This document shows, piece after piece, positions 26,559-36,672 of a stretch of DNA of 64,000 nucleotides (position 1 is the first letter of the stretch; every line of letters starts with the position of its first letter). The DNA comes from Arthrobacter sp. OAP107 (lineage in GTDB: Bacteria; Actinomycetota; Actinomycetes; Actinomycetales; Micrococcaceae). Location of the stretch: contig NZ_JBEPOK010000001.1 of NCBI RefSeq assembly GCF_040546765.1, forward strand, positions 2,852,001-2,916,000, read 5' to 3'. Made by a program: the position numbers and the translations under genes. The notes under the pieces were generated by a model. That model saw only the letters and a program-made list of their open reading frames with translations, was not told the DNA's origin and made no database searches.

Positions 26559-27615
26559 ATGACAGATGTGACCCGAAACGGTCCGCTCCATATGCCCCGG
26601 CCTTCTACCCAAAACCGGATGACCGATTTGAAGTACCGGTTCCCGGCCCGGTATTTGGCCAGCTCGGCGGCGCTAGTGCTGCTGCTGGTGTTTGCGGTGG
26701 TCTTTGCCCCGGCCAGCCTGGGTGGAAATTCGGTGAGGGTTGTCAGTGCCCTGGCCGGCATCCTCGCGCTGGCAGCGATGGGGCAGATGCTCGTCGTTAT
26801 GTTGGGTGCGATTGACCTCTCGGTCTCCGCAGTGCTTGCTGCCTCCGCGGGAGTAGTAGTCCACTATGGCGTGCCCGGGGCGAACTTATGGCTCGTCATT
26901 CCTGCCGCCCTTGCGGTATCCGTTGCCGTCAGCGTCGTCAACGGCTTCTTCATCTGCGTTCTTCGCCTCAATTCGATCATCGTGACACTGGCGACTTACG
27001 GCATTGTTACCGGAGGGATGCTGCTATGGACCGGCGTGTCCTTTTCACTGACGGGTGAGGCACCCGAGCAACTGCAGCACGTAAGCCAGTGGTCATTTTT
27101 GAACATCAACACGTGTTTCATGGCTGCCATTGTCGTCGGCCTGATCCTCGCTGCCATGCTCTCCTACACCCGTGCCGGTCGCCGGGTCGCCCAGGTCGGA
27201 TCAAATCCTCGAGCAGCTACTGCCTTGGGGGTTCGTGTCACCCTGGTTCAGATGAGCACGTTCGCCGCGGTTGGCCTCCTCTACGGAATCGCGGGGGTCC
27301 TCCTCGCCGGCTTCATCGGGACTCCAGACATCTCGATCGGTGCGCCGTACCAGCTTGCGACGGTAACGGCCGTAGCTATTGCCGGACTCGTCTTCAGCGG
27401 AGGACCCACCAGCGTCGCGAGCCTGCTCGTATCCTGTGTCTTCCTGCAGATGCTCGATCAGGCCACTGGTTGTAGCCGGGTTTTCCACCGGCGCGCGCAT
27501 CGTGATTCAGGGTTTCGCCCTTGTGGTGGCAGTGGCGGCAATAACCATTAGCCAATACGGACTCGCCGGAATCCGGCGAATCGGAGCGCTGCAGATAGGT
27601 AGGCCCCTGAAATGA
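26559..27615 (+). pseudogene. ABC importer permease (RbsC-like), single frameshift near its end
   Basis: A ribose-type permease of about 350 residues with some ten hydrophobic segments. VVMLGAIDLSVSAVLAASAG is the typical early motif and GSNPRAATALGVRV the typical cytoplasmic loop. The frame stays intact until LQMLDQAT near 27465. There an extra base in GCCACTGG pushes it out of frame. The proper C-terminus (VVAGFSTGARIVIQGFALVV) continues in the next frame to a TGA overlapping the next gene's ATG at 27612. As written, the last helix is lost; the change could be a real mutation or a sequencing error. Confidence 0.8.
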
Positions 27616-30194
27616 CGAGCCAACTGACGCCGCCGCCCTCGCGGAGAATCAAAGGAGAACATGTAGTGGACAAGATCGTGGACGCAGGAACTGAAGGTGT
27701 CAGCTCTGTGTCGGCGGGGATTGACTCCAAGCAGCCAGCTGTCGTACTCACCGGTGTGTCCAAGTCATATCCGGGGGTGAAGGCGCTAACGGATGTGAAT
27801 TTCGACTGCCGGCCGGGGGAAGTTCACGCACTTGTGGGAGAGAACGGCTCGGGAAAGTCCACCCTGATCAAGATCGCTTCGGGCGTGCTCACCCACGACA
27901 CCGGCGAAGTCACGATCGGGGGACAGCCGCTGGCCGGCGGGACGGTGCAACGCGCCCGCAAGCTCGGTCTCGTTACCGCCTACCAGGACACATCACTGGT
28001 TGAGGAACTCACCGTCGCGGACAACATCGCGCTCTCCTTCAATGCCATCGGCGAGCCACGGCCGGCGGATCTGGACACGCTGCTCGCCCGCTATGATCTG
28101 CCGTTCAAACCGACAGACCTCGTGGGCGCGCTCGGTCCCGGAGCCCGGCAACTCCTTGAAGTCGCCAGGGCCATGAGCCACCAGCCACGCGTCCTGATGC
28201 TCGACGAGCCAACCGCCGCCCTTGACATGCAGTACGCGGCACACCTGGAGGGGCTGATCCGGCAGTCCCGCGACGAAGGAGTCGCAATCGTCTATGTCAG
28301 CCACCGACTGGAAGAAGTCCGTCGCCTTGCCGACAGGCTCACCGTCCTCCGTGACGGCGTCATCCAGGGAACCTACAGCGGCCGTGACTGGAAAGTGGAC
28401 GACATAGTCGAGCTTATGGTCGGTGCGCCGACCGACCTCGAGTTCCCCACGCGGACGCCGCCGAGCACCGAGAGCAACAGACTGGAGGTTCGAGACCTGG
28501 CGGGGCAGGGTTATGGCCCGGTGTCGATTACCGTTCGTCCCGGCGAGATCGTCGGCGTCGCAGGCGCCGAAGGCAACGGACAGAGGGCCCTTCTTCGCGG
28601 TCTCATCGGTGAGAAGCGAAGCTCGGGCGAAGTCCTGGTTGATGGCAAGAACGTCGGACGGGGCGGTCCGTCCGCCGCGCTGGACGCTGGCATCAGTTTC
28701 CAGAGCGGCGATCGCGCTGTCGAATCGGTCTATGGCGATCTGTCTGTGATGGAAAACGCTACTGCCCAACTGGGTCCTGAAAGCGGCCCGTTCGGTCTCG
28801 CCCTTCCCAGTCGCCTGCGACAGGCCTTCAGTAAGGTGTCGACACAACTCGGCATCGTGGCCGCATCACCCTACCAGCCCATCAGCGGCCTCTCCGGCGG
28901 CAACCAGCAAAAGGCTGTCCTCGCCAGGCCAGCCCTCCGCCGGCCCAAGGTTCTGATCGTCGATGAACCCACCCAGGGAGTCGATGCCCGCGCACGCATG
29001 GACATCTACCGTGTTTTATCCGGGGCGGCCGAGGAAGGAATGGGGGTTCTCGTGAATTCCTCAGACTCCTCGGAATTGGCCGGGCTCTGCGACCGGGTCT
29101 ACGTAATGTCGCGGGGCACCGTGGTTCAGGAAATCGTGGGGCCCACAACCGAGGCCGACATCGTCCGTAGCTTTGTTAGCGCAGCGGGCGTCGACGAGGA
29201 CCACGTCGATCAAGTGCCCAGCGACGCTGGGTTCGCCTCCCGACTCATCACGCGCGCCTCCTCACACTTCCCCATCTTTGTGCTGATGATATTGATGGCG
29301 GTTGTGGCCGGATACGCCGGCACTCAATCGGACATCTTCTGGACGTGGCCCAACCTGGCGAACATGCTGATCCTCAGTTTGCCTCTGGCCTTCGTCGCCC
29401 TCGGTCAGCAGTTCACCATGCTGTCGAGAGGCTTCGACCTGTCCATCGGTTCAACGATGAGTCTTACCGTGGTCCTAGTTTCGATGACACTACCGGACCT
29501 AAGCCCTGCTTCCCTCCTTGGAACAGTGCCATTGCTCCTCCTCGTCGCGGCCGCGATCGGTGGTTTCAACGCCATACTGATTGGCTGGCTGAAGATCAAC
29601 GCGGTCGTCGCCACTATCGCCACAACGGGTATTGTTCAGGGCATTGCCATCATCCTCCGACCTACCCCAGCCGGTGTCATTGCGCCGGACCTCGGAACCG
29701 CAGTCAGCCTCGGAGTCGCGTTCGTGCCGGCCCCGTTCATCGTCCTGGTTGTGCTGACCGTAGCCTTGGAGCTGTGGCTCTATCGCAGCCGTTTGGGACT
29801 GGCAGTGCGTGGTGTCGGCTTCAACCCTGAAGCAAGCCGCCGGATCGGTCGTCGGGTCGGGGTAGTTACGTCCGTCGGACTTCTGGTAGCTGCCCTCGGA
29901 GCAGTCGTCGGAGGCGTCCTCTTGGCGTCCCAGACAGGAATCGGGTCCAACGCAGTGGGCGCGACATATTCGCTTCCCACGTTCGCCGCGGTGTTCCTGG
30001 GAGGGGCCGTCATGACCGGTGGCAGGGGGTCCTTTATCGGAGCGGTTCTGGGCGCGGTGTTCCTCTCGCTGCTGGACAATGTCACCCCGCTGCTAAACAT
30101 CCCCAATGCCACCGAACAGGTCATCTACGGCATCATCCTGCTCGTCGCAGTATCCGGCTACACATTGGCTCAGCGGTTACGTACCCGCAAGTGA
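27612..30194 (+). CDS. ribose-type ABC ATPase fused to a permease
   Basis: An 860-residue fusion. Residues about 45-285 are the first ATPase domain (Walker A GENGSGKST, signature LGPGARQ, Walker B VLMLDEPTAALD). About 290-520 is the second, with the degenerate Walker A GAEGNGQRA usual in RbsA, an intact signature SGGNQQK and LIVDEPTQGVD. From about 545 a ten-helix RbsC-like permease follows (LSRGFDLSIGSTMSLTVVLV; GFNPEASRRIGRRVG). These are normally separate polypeptides. The ATG at 27612 overlaps the previous stop, but a GTG at 27666 with AAAGGAGA seven bases upstream may be the true start. With the separate permease at 26559 it would make a heterodimeric channel. Confidence 0.92.
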   Translation: MTSQLTPPPSRRIKGEHVVDKIVDAGTEGVSSVSAGIDSKQPAVVLTGVSKSYPGVKALTDVNFDCRPGEVHALVGENGSGKSTLIKIASGVLTHDTGEVTIGGQPLAGGTVQRARKLGLVTAYQDTSLVEELTVADNIALSFNAIGEPRPADLDTLLARYDLPFKPTDLVGALGPGARQLLEVARAMSHQPRVLMLDEPTAALDMQYAAHLEGLIRQSRDEGVAIVYVSHRLEEVRRLADRLTVLRDGVIQGTYSGRDWKVDDIVELMVGAPTDLEFPTRTPPSTESNRLEVRDLAGQGYGPVSITVRPGEIVGVAGAEGNGQRALLRGLIGEKRSSGEVLVDGKNVGRGGPSAALDAGISFQSGDRAVESVYGDLSVMENATAQLGPESGPFGLALPSRLRQAFSKVSTQLGIVAASPYQPISGLSGGNQQKAVLARPALRRPKVLIVDEPTQGVDARARMDIYRVLSGAAEEGMGVLVNSSDSSELAGLCDRVYVMSRGTVVQEIVGPTTEADIVRSFVSAAGVDEDHVDQVPSDAGFASRLITRASSHFPIFVLMILMAVVAGYAGTQSDIFWTWPNLANMLILSLPLAFVALGQQFTMLSRGFDLSIGSTMSLTVVLVSMTLPDLSPASLLGTVPLLLLVAAAIGGFNAILIGWLKINAVVATIATTGIVQGIAIILRPTPAGVIAPDLGTAVSLGVAFVPAPFIVLVVLTVALELWLYRSRLGLAVRGVGFNPEASRRIGRRVGVVTSVGLLVAALGAVVGGVLLASQTGIGSNAVGATYSLPTFAAVFLGGAVMTGGRGSFIGAVLGAVFLSLLDNVTPLLNIPNATEQVIYGIILLVAVSGYTLAQRLRTRK

Positions 30195-30401
30195 CCCGGA
30201 ATCATATGGTGCAGCCTGATCCAGGAAGCCATGAGGAGACCTATCACTTCATGGCGTGCCAAACGATTGTCCTCGGCACTAGTACATCTCATTTGATGTT
30301 CCGGCCTCCAAACCCGGTATCCCCCGTCGAGCGGTGAGCCCCTGGCCCTGCAGAGCCGGCCCGTCCGGCCCTGCAGGGCCCCTCCGCTCAGCCTGCACAC
30401 A

Positions 30402-30740
30402 ATGCGCAACGCGTCTGGGTTCGAGACAACACGCGTTACATTCCACGGCACCATCCTTTTCGTCAACGGTTCCAGCGCCGCAAGCCGGAATGAGCGAGTC
30501 CCCGGCACATCGACCGCCTTCGCCGGTGAGTCGGCCTACGGCGCCATGCTCCACGCGGCCCTGCGCCAACACGGCATTCACGTAGGACAGCTCATCATCC
30601 AGGGAGCGATCGGTGGCGGTGACCCACTCTATGCCCGGACGCGCTAGCCGATCGTCTCTGGGAGATCCATTCCCAGCCCGGGGCCTTCCGGACGACTGTG
30701 GGAGAGGAAAAAGGAAGATCGGGCGGACCCGGAATCTAGA
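30402..30740 (+). pseudogene. C-terminal remnant of a short-chain dehydrogenase
   Basis: The plus-strand reading TILFVNGSSAASRNERV and FAGESAYGAMLHAALRQHG, then VGQLIIQGAIGGGDPLYA, looks like the second half of an SDR (serine strand, catalytic Tyr region, then the strand after the active site). One base is missing in TATGCCCGG. After the shift the reading continues ALADRLWEIHSQPGAFRT to a stop near 30740. The cofactor-binding N-terminus is absent. Confidence 0.65.
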
Positions 30741-30972
30741 CAATACCGTGGTCACGTCGTTTGCGTGCCTGAGCCTTTTGGCCCGATCTGCAAGTGGGAC
30801 CGCGCCTGCAAGCGAGGGCCGGAGCGCGGCCCAGGAAAAGCGGGGTGCACGGGAAATGGGGGACGAGCACCTATTCGCGCCACCGTTGCACCAAGTCGAT
30901 AACCGCACCCGGCCTCGCCAACCGTCGTCGTAATTGCCCTTAGACCATTAACCAAAAAGAAGGAATGAACCC

Positions 30973-32017
30973 ATGCGTGCAACTCTCATGTACGGCCCCG
31001 GTGACGTCCGTGTCGAAAACGTCCCGGACTCGGCTATCAAGCAGCCAACGGATGCTCTGGTGCGCATCACGGCGTCCTGCATCTGTGGCAGTGATCTGCA
31101 CCCTTACCATTCAATGTCCGCCGTCAACGGTCCTGCCCGGATGGGCCACGAGCTGATCGGGGTCGTTGAGGACATCGGGTCCGCAGTCACCACCCTCAAA
31201 AAGGGTGACCTGGTGGTGGCACCGTTCGCTATCTCCGACAACACCTGCGATTTCTGCCGGGAGAAGCTGCACACGTCCTGTTCACACCGCGAGGCCAACT
31301 TCTGGGACCGTATTCCGGACGAGGGGGGGCCAGGCCGAGGCCGTGCGCGTCCCGCTCGCTGACGGGACCCTCGTGAAGCTGCCCGTCGCAGTGGACTCCG
31401 CGCTCATTCCGTCACTGTTGACCATGGCCGATGTCCTGGGGACCGGGTACCACGCTGCCGTCGCTGGCGGAGTCAGCGGGCTCACCAGTGTCACCGTGAT
31501 CGGTGACGGGGCCGTCGGCCTGATGGCCGTGCTGTCCGCCAAGAGGCTCGGCGCCGAGGAGATCATTCTCATGGGGCGGCATAAGTCCCGCACCGATTTG
31601 GGCCGCGAGTTCGAAGCCGCCGACGTCGTCTCCGCCCGCGGGGAGGACGGCATCGCACAGGTCCGGGACCTCACAGGGGGTAACGGCACCCATGTGGTCC
31701 TGGAGGCCGTCGGCCACATGCCCGCCTACGACCAGGCAGTCGGCGTCGTCCGCCCAGGCGGTGTGATCAGCAGGGTCGGCGTGCCCCAGTACGAGGAAAG
31801 GCCCATCGGGTTCGGCAGCCTCTTCCGTCACAACATTCGCCTCACCGGCGGACCTGCACCGGTTCGGGCCCACATCGAAGAACTCCTGCCGGACATCCTC
31901 GACGGCAGCATCGAACCGGGCAAGGTCTTCGACGTCACTACCGACCTGGACGGCATCGTGCAGGGATACAAGGACATGGACGAACGCACGAGCCTCAAAG
32001 TACTCATCAAGCCCTAG
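30973..32017 (+). pseudogene. zinc-dependent alcohol dehydrogenase with one frameshift
   Basis: A complete medium-chain dehydrogenase of about 347 residues, except for one extra base in the G/C run at 31322-31331. The first 117 residues are in one frame (SCICGSDLHPYHS, GHELIG, structural Cys cluster CDFCREKLHTSC). The rest continues in another (GGQAEAVRVPLADGTL, IGDGAVGLMAVLSAKRLG, to KVLIKP). The homopolymer position makes either slipped-strand mutation or a sequencing error plausible. It follows the ABC genes and the SDR remnant and probably once oxidised the imported sugar alcohol. Confidence 0.85.
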
Positions 32018-32252
32018 CCGGCCCACAGGGACGTCACGTTAGTGCCAGCGGCGGGGGCACATGCCTTACGCCGGCACCCTTTCCGCTCTACATGTTGCGG
32101 AGGCTGTATGTGTCGATTGCGTACTTGGATGAGACACGTTCACGGCCCAGGACTAAGGCGTGCGTGATCTGGGCCTCGTTACGCCGGGCTTTTGTTCACA
32201 GACCCGCGCCCATTCAGAGCGACGTCCGATGACGGAGCAACGAGTCCGCGTG

Positions 32253-32344
32253 TTGGCGGCCAATCAAAACTGCCCATTGACGGCCAATAGGATTCCAATC
32301 ATTCTGCACCGTATGCCCACATGCACCGCCCATTGGCGGCCAGG
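32253..32344. repeat. three copies of palindrome TTGGCGGCCAA
   Basis: TTGGCGGCCAAT at 32253, TTGACGGCCAAT at 32277 and TTGGCGGCCAGG at 32333 are direct copies of one palindrome. The same word occurs at 43996-44008 in the other orientation. Arrays of short repeats near an end are typical of IS21-type elements, so this may be an IS end remnant, but no transposase is present. Confidence 0.45.
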
Positions 32345-32725
32345 GCAATCGGTGCCGTACGGCAGCAATTGGTCGTCGCCAGGGAAGGGCTGCGCCTGAG
32401 GTTCGGTAGAGGGCCCGTAGGTGTAATGCGCCGTTGCGGTCCGGAGTTCAGGCCTTCATGGCCACCACGTCTGCAGCGACTCTCTGTGCGGCATTGAGGG
32501 AGGAAAAATTCCTGAGGAGCACCAGGTGACTCCCCCTGGGCTTTGTGGCCCGGCTGGAAACATTTCCAGCATCCTCGAATCTCCGAGGGTGGGCGGGCTT
32601 CGTGGCGATCTGTCCGCATCCCCTTCGGTCCCCCAGTCGGGAAGTTTCAGGTGGCAGCTAACACTCCGGCTGGCGCGTCCTCCTCCAGAGTCCGGCCGTA
32701 GGGGACTTTGACGCTGACGGCGACA

Positions 32726-32895
32726 GTGAAGGTCGTGTACCCGTGGCGAGCACCAATCTTTAACGATCAGAAAGGAGCCGTGGGCAGCGTCGGGGTCGCA
32801 TGGGACGAGAGAGCCCGCAGTGACATCCATCTCGAGCATGCAGTACTGGCCGTCATGCTGGCGGCCAGTACTGCATCGGATCGCCTCCTGGCTGT
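32726..32895 (+). pseudogene. C-terminal remnant of an IclR regulator
   Basis: The plus-strand reading VVYPWRAPIFNDQKGAVGSV then GVAWDER matches GVYGVAAPILTDQKTAVGSV then GVAWDEN in the IclR genes at 53092 and 61720. Only the last 55 or so residues survive and there is no start. It shows that a third copy of this regulator type was once here, next to an MFS carrier with a class I operator. Confidence 0.85.
32839..32875. repeat. 13-bp perfect inverted repeat
   Basis: TGCAGTACTGGCC and GGCCAGTACTGCA flank an 11-base loop. It sits inside the IclR remnant, where the intact genes have no such structure, so it arose after decay. No T tract follows on either strand. Confidence 0.6.
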
Positions 32896-32911
32896 GCGTA
32901 GCCCCTCTGTA

Positions 32912-34204
32912 TTAGCTACTGATGTCCCCGGTGCCTAGACGGCACCCGGCTCCTCCCGCTGCCAGCGTCGACTCCCGTTTCGTTTGTTTCGGCGATGGGC
33001 TCTCTTTTGCCGCGAGGGCACGGTTTCTTTGGAAGAACCAGAGGGTGAGCGCGAAGACGATGACCACTGCCGAGCAAGTCATGATTGCCGGCCACTGGCC
33101 GATGTGCCAAAGCGTCGCGGCCATAGTCGAACCGATGGCCCCGCCGATGAAGTTGCTGACAATGTGGGCAGTGTTGAGACGGCTGCGCGCGGCAGGGTTT
33201 ATCGAGACCATCATCGTCTGAAGGAGCACCAGCACGGACTGGGCGCCAACTGACAGCAACGAGATTGCGATAAATACGGCCACGATAGATGAACTGCCGA
33301 ATCCAGCAATGGCGATTGCGGATAACGTGATGACCAAGCCGATGCCGATGGCGGGGACGGCCCACCCGCGGTCATACACTTTTCCGGTGTACTGGGCGCC
33401 GATTACTCCCAAAACCCCGAGCAGGCTCACCAGGCCAATGTGTGACGCCGGAAGGGAGAATGGAGGTGCCGCCAGCAGCAAGGTAAGGCCGGTCCAGAAG
33501 GCAGTGAAAACGCACATCAGGGACGCTCCGAAGAGCGGGATGATCTTTCCCCGCCGATGCCGGAGAGCAACTTGAACGACCGAGGCGAGGAGCCTGCCGT
33601 AGGGTATCCGTTTCCTGGGCGTGAGGGCAGGAATTGCGCGCCACATGATGACGGCGAGGACAAGGATCGCCCCTGATGCGAGAGCGTAAATCATGCGCCA
33701 TCCGAAGGCGTCCGCCACGATGCCGCTGATGGTTCGGGACAACAGGATGCCGGTCAATAGCCCGGAGGCCACAGTGCCGAGCACGCGCCCGCGTTGTTCA
33801 TCGCTGGCAAGATCCCCGGCGAGTGGCAGCAGCATTTGTCCGGCCACGTTAGTGAAGCCGACCAAGGCAAGAGTGCTCAGCAGAAGGGCGAAGTTGGGCG
33901 CCAGGACACAGCCCGCCAGGGAAACGGAGCAGCAGACCATGATCGCCGGGATCAGGCGCTTCCTGTTAATGGTGTCGCCGAGCGGCACGACGAAGAACAC
34001 CCCGAGCGCGTAACCGATCTGGGTGAGTGTGACGAGCAGTCCGGCGGTACCGGGCACGACACCGAGCTGTGCAGCGATGTCGCCCAGCAGCGGCTGCGCC
34101 CAGTACAGGTTTCCGACGCCGGCTCCGCCGACGAAAGCGAAAAGAAGAGTTAAGCCTAGGCTGATCCCAGGAGTTCGGGTGGGAGCGTGTTCGCGCGTGA
34201 CCAT
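32912..34204 (-). CDS. MFS transporter (drug/sugar efflux type)
   Basis: A 430-residue, 12-helix carrier. TLLFAFVGGAGVGNLYWAQPL forms helix 1, PLGDTINRKRLIP the loop 2-3 motif, and the protein ends in a polar tail. The ATG at 34204 is preceded by AAAGGG; the frame remains open 25 codons further but without a good site. The class I dyad at 34286-34308 lies about 80 bases upstream, so it appears to belong to the shared regulon. A tail-only copy of this gene type lies at 21515-21742. Direction of transport cannot be told from sequence. Confidence 0.9.
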   Translation of the reverse strand: MVTREHAPTRTPGISLGLTLLFAFVGGAGVGNLYWAQPLLGDIAAQLGVVPGTAGLLVTLTQIGYALGVFFVVPLGDTINRKRLIPAIMVCCSVSLAGCVLAPNFALLLSTLALVGFTNVAGQMLLPLAGDLASDEQRGRVLGTVASGLLTGILLSRTISGIVADAFGWRMIYALASGAILVLAVIMWRAIPALTPRKRIPYGRLLASVVQVALRHRRGKIIPLFGASLMCVFTAFWTGLTLLLAAPPFSLPASHIGLVSLLGVLGVIGAQYTGKVYDRGWAVPAIGIGLVITLSAIAIAGFGSSSIVAVFIAISLLSVGAQSVLVLLQTMMVSINPAARSRLNTAHIVSNFIGGAIGSTMAATLWHIGQWPAIMTCSAVVIVFALTLWFFQRNRALAAKESPSPKQTKRESTLAAGGAGCRLGTGDISS

Positions 34205-34285
34205 CAAGGTTGGCCCTTTCAAGGCAAAATAAGCGTGTGAATCTCTCTCCTGCACCGCCATCTGATACCGACGGCACAAATCAAT

Positions 34286-34308
34286 GATATCCCATATAGC
34301 GGGATATC
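34286..34308 (-). promoter_or_regulatory. class I operator, nearly perfect 23-bp dyad
   Basis: GATATCCC-N7-GGGATATC is the most symmetric copy of the class I dyad. On the minus strand TATCAT could serve as the -10, but the -35 is poor (no TTGAC). It lies upstream of the MFS gene on the minus strand and just after the end of the debranching-enzyme gene. Confidence 0.65.
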
Positions 34309-34338
34309 ATGATGAAATGTGAGGAGTCCTACACACGG

Positions 34339-36495
34339 CTAGGGTCCCTCCCGGCCTTTGGCCCGTTCCGCCAGCTCCGTAGCCCGTGGACGAATCCCCT
34401 GGTGGAACTGCATGCCGGGGGGCATCCCTGTCACCTTCGCGTGCGAGCCGGAGATGTCGATGGTGATCCTGCCGTTTGCCATGGGCGCATTGGTGATATG
34501 GAGGTCCCCGTAGGACTCGGGGAACGCTGGATCCATCCAAAGGCCCCCTCGGGCAACGTCGGCGTAGTAGCCCATCAGTGTCTTGATCAGCATGATCGGA
34601 GTCGTGGCAGCCCAGGCCTGGGGGGAGCACGCCGTGGGATAGGGGACGGGTTCGTCGAAGTGCTCCCGGCTAAAGCCGCAGAACAACTCCGGCAGCCGGC
34701 CATCAGAGTACTCAGCTGCCTCCAGGAGCGCCGTGGAAATCCGCTGCACGTGCTCTTTGAATCCGTGGCGCAGGAGTCCGGCGGCAATGATTGCGTTGTC
34801 GTGGGGCCACACTGACCCGTTGTGATAGCTGACGGGGTTGTAGGCCTCCATGTCGCTGGCCAACGTTCTCACGCCCCAGCCACTGAACATCTCCTTCGAC
34901 ATGAGCCGCTCGGCCACCAGGGGCGCCTTATCGTCATCGACGATGCCGAACAGCAGGCAGTGCCCCATATTCGAAGCGCACGCATCAACCGGTCGCTTCC
35001 TTCCGTCCAGCGCAATGGCGTAATACCCGCGTTCCGGCAACCAGAACGCCTCGTTGAATTGGGCCTTCAACTTCTCAGCGAGGTTTCTGTACTCGGCGGC
35101 CAACGCGAAGTCACCTGCATCGTACGCCAGCCAGGACCTGGCCAAATAGGCACCATAGACATATGCCTGCACCTCGCACAGTGCGATCGGCGGCTCTGCC
35201 ATCCTTCCGTCCGCGAAGTTAATACCGTCCCAGGAATCCTTCCAGCCCTGGTTTATTAGCCCGCGGTCGTTGAGACGGGCATATTCAACGAAACCGTCGC
35301 CGTCCCTGTCGCCATAGTTACGGATCCAACTCAACGCCCGGTCCACGTGGGGCAGCAGTGCGGAGATGGATTCGGGGGCAAACCCCCACCGACTGACTTC
35401 CCCGAAAAGGGCCACGAACAATGGGGTGGCATCCACGCTGCCGTAGTAGGCGGATTTACCACCCAGCGCCAGTCCACTGGAGACGCCGAACCGGACCTCA
35501 TGCAGGATCTTGCCAGGCTCCTCCTCACTCATGGCATCGACAGCACTGCCTTGGTGGTCGGCCAGCGTTTGCAGCGTGCCGAAAGCAAGCGACGGATCCA
35601 CAGGGAGCGCCATAAGGGACGCCCACAGCGAATCCCTGCCGAACAGTGTCATGAACCAAGGCGCCCCCGCAGCCACCACGATGCGTTCCGGGTGGGCAGG
35701 ATCCTCAATGCGGAGCGATCCCAGGTCGTCATAGCTGCGGCGGAGTGTCCGTTCGATAGAGTGGTTCCCCATTTGCAATACCGGAATTCTGGCCACCCAC
35801 TCCTGCCGGCGCAGGTCGCGGGGAGTCACCTGGTCCTCGTCGGGACGAACGAACTGCCCACCCGAGCGCGCCTCTTCTCCGATGGGTACAACGCTCAGAC
35901 TGGCGCTCCATACCCCGTGCGGCGGAACAACGGCATCGTATGTGAGCCCTTCGGGGGATGCCTCAGCACCAGACCCCGAAACGACGACGGCCTTCCGGAT
36001 GTCGTGCCACATGGCCCGGATAGTCAGGCCGCTGCTGTCAGCCTCGCGGGACTGATTCCATTGCCGCCGGAATCTGGCCTCCTTCACCTCGAAAAGATCG
36101 GCGAAGTCCGCCTCCACCAGCACGGAAACAACGCACTGGGCGGGAACGGAGGAGTAGTTCCGGACAGTGATTCGCTCCAGAATTCCCACTCCCACCTCGC
36201 GAAGACGTTCCACGATGAGCGGGGTATCAGGGTGTCCGTCTGAGCTGCGCACCCGTCCGGCAAACAGGGCGCGGTACGGTTCCTTCAACTTCGCGGTCAA
36301 CGGCTCCACGGGTTCGCCATTCACTGTCAGATTCAAGCCCGACACGATGCGCGTATCTTCATGGAAGACCCCATGCGGAAGTCCGGGATGGATGTCGCCG
36401 TTTCGGGACGAGATGCAGAAGGACGAACCCTCAACCAAGGTGACGGACCCGGGTTCAAGCGGCCCGGCAGCAGTATCAGCATTCCATCCAGACAT
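34339..36495 (-). CDS. glycogen-debranching-type amylo-alpha-1,6-glucosidase family protein
   Basis: A 718-residue protein with an N-terminal GDE-type beta domain (FCISSRNGDIHPGLPHGVFH, DTRIVSGLNLTVNG) and a C-terminal (alpha/alpha)6-barrel glycoside hydrolase domain. The barrel shows APWFMTLFGRDSLWASLM, GLINQGWKDSWDGINFADG and YNPVSYHNGSVWPHDNAIIA, which contain the acidic and aromatic residues typical of the family. AAAGGAG is seven bases before the ATG at 36495. Members hydrolyse alpha-1,6-glucans or other glycosides. It is alone on the minus strand with a partial class II site about 180 bases upstream; its link to the neighbouring catabolic genes is unclear. Confidence 0.9.
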   Translation of the reverse strand: MSGWNADTAAGPLEPGSVTLVEGSSFCISSRNGDIHPGLPHGVFHEDTRIVSGLNLTVNGEPVEPLTAKLKEPYRALFAGRVRSSDGHPDTPLIVERLREVGVGILERITVRNYSSVPAQCVVSVLVEADFADLFEVKEARFRRQWNQSREADSSGLTIRAMWHDIRKAVVVSGSGAEASPEGLTYDAVVPPHGVWSASLSVVPIGEEARSGGQFVRPDEDQVTPRDLRRQEWVARIPVLQMGNHSIERTLRRSYDDLGSLRIEDPAHPERIVVAAGAPWFMTLFGRDSLWASLMALPVDPSLAFGTLQTLADHQGSAVDAMSEEEPGKILHEVRFGVSSGLALGGKSAYYGSVDATPLFVALFGEVSRWGFAPESISALLPHVDRALSWIRNYGDRDGDGFVEYARLNDRGLINQGWKDSWDGINFADGRMAEPPIALCEVQAYVYGAYLARSWLAYDAGDFALAAEYRNLAEKLKAQFNEAFWLPERGYYAIALDGRKRPVDACASNMGHCLLFGIVDDDKAPLVAERLMSKEMFSGWGVRTLASDMEAYNPVSYHNGSVWPHDNAIIAAGLLRHGFKEHVQRISTALLEAAEYSDGRLPELFCGFSREHFDEPVPYPTACSPQAWAATTPIMLIKTLMGYYADVARGGLWMDPAFPESYGDLHITNAPMANGRITIDISGSHAKVTGMPPGMQFHQGIRPRATELAERAKGREGP

Positions 36496-36672
36496 CGCGG
36501 CTCCTTTGATGGATTGTTTCGACAGCGCTGTATAACCGGCACGCAGGGCGCTGGTGCGCTTCCTGTTGTCCACGGCCATTGCCTGCGGACTTGACGCTAC
36601 GCCTGGGGACGTGATGAGGCCAGAGCCGTTCACGGGGAAGATTGTTTGACCAAAGCACGGAAAAGACGATAA

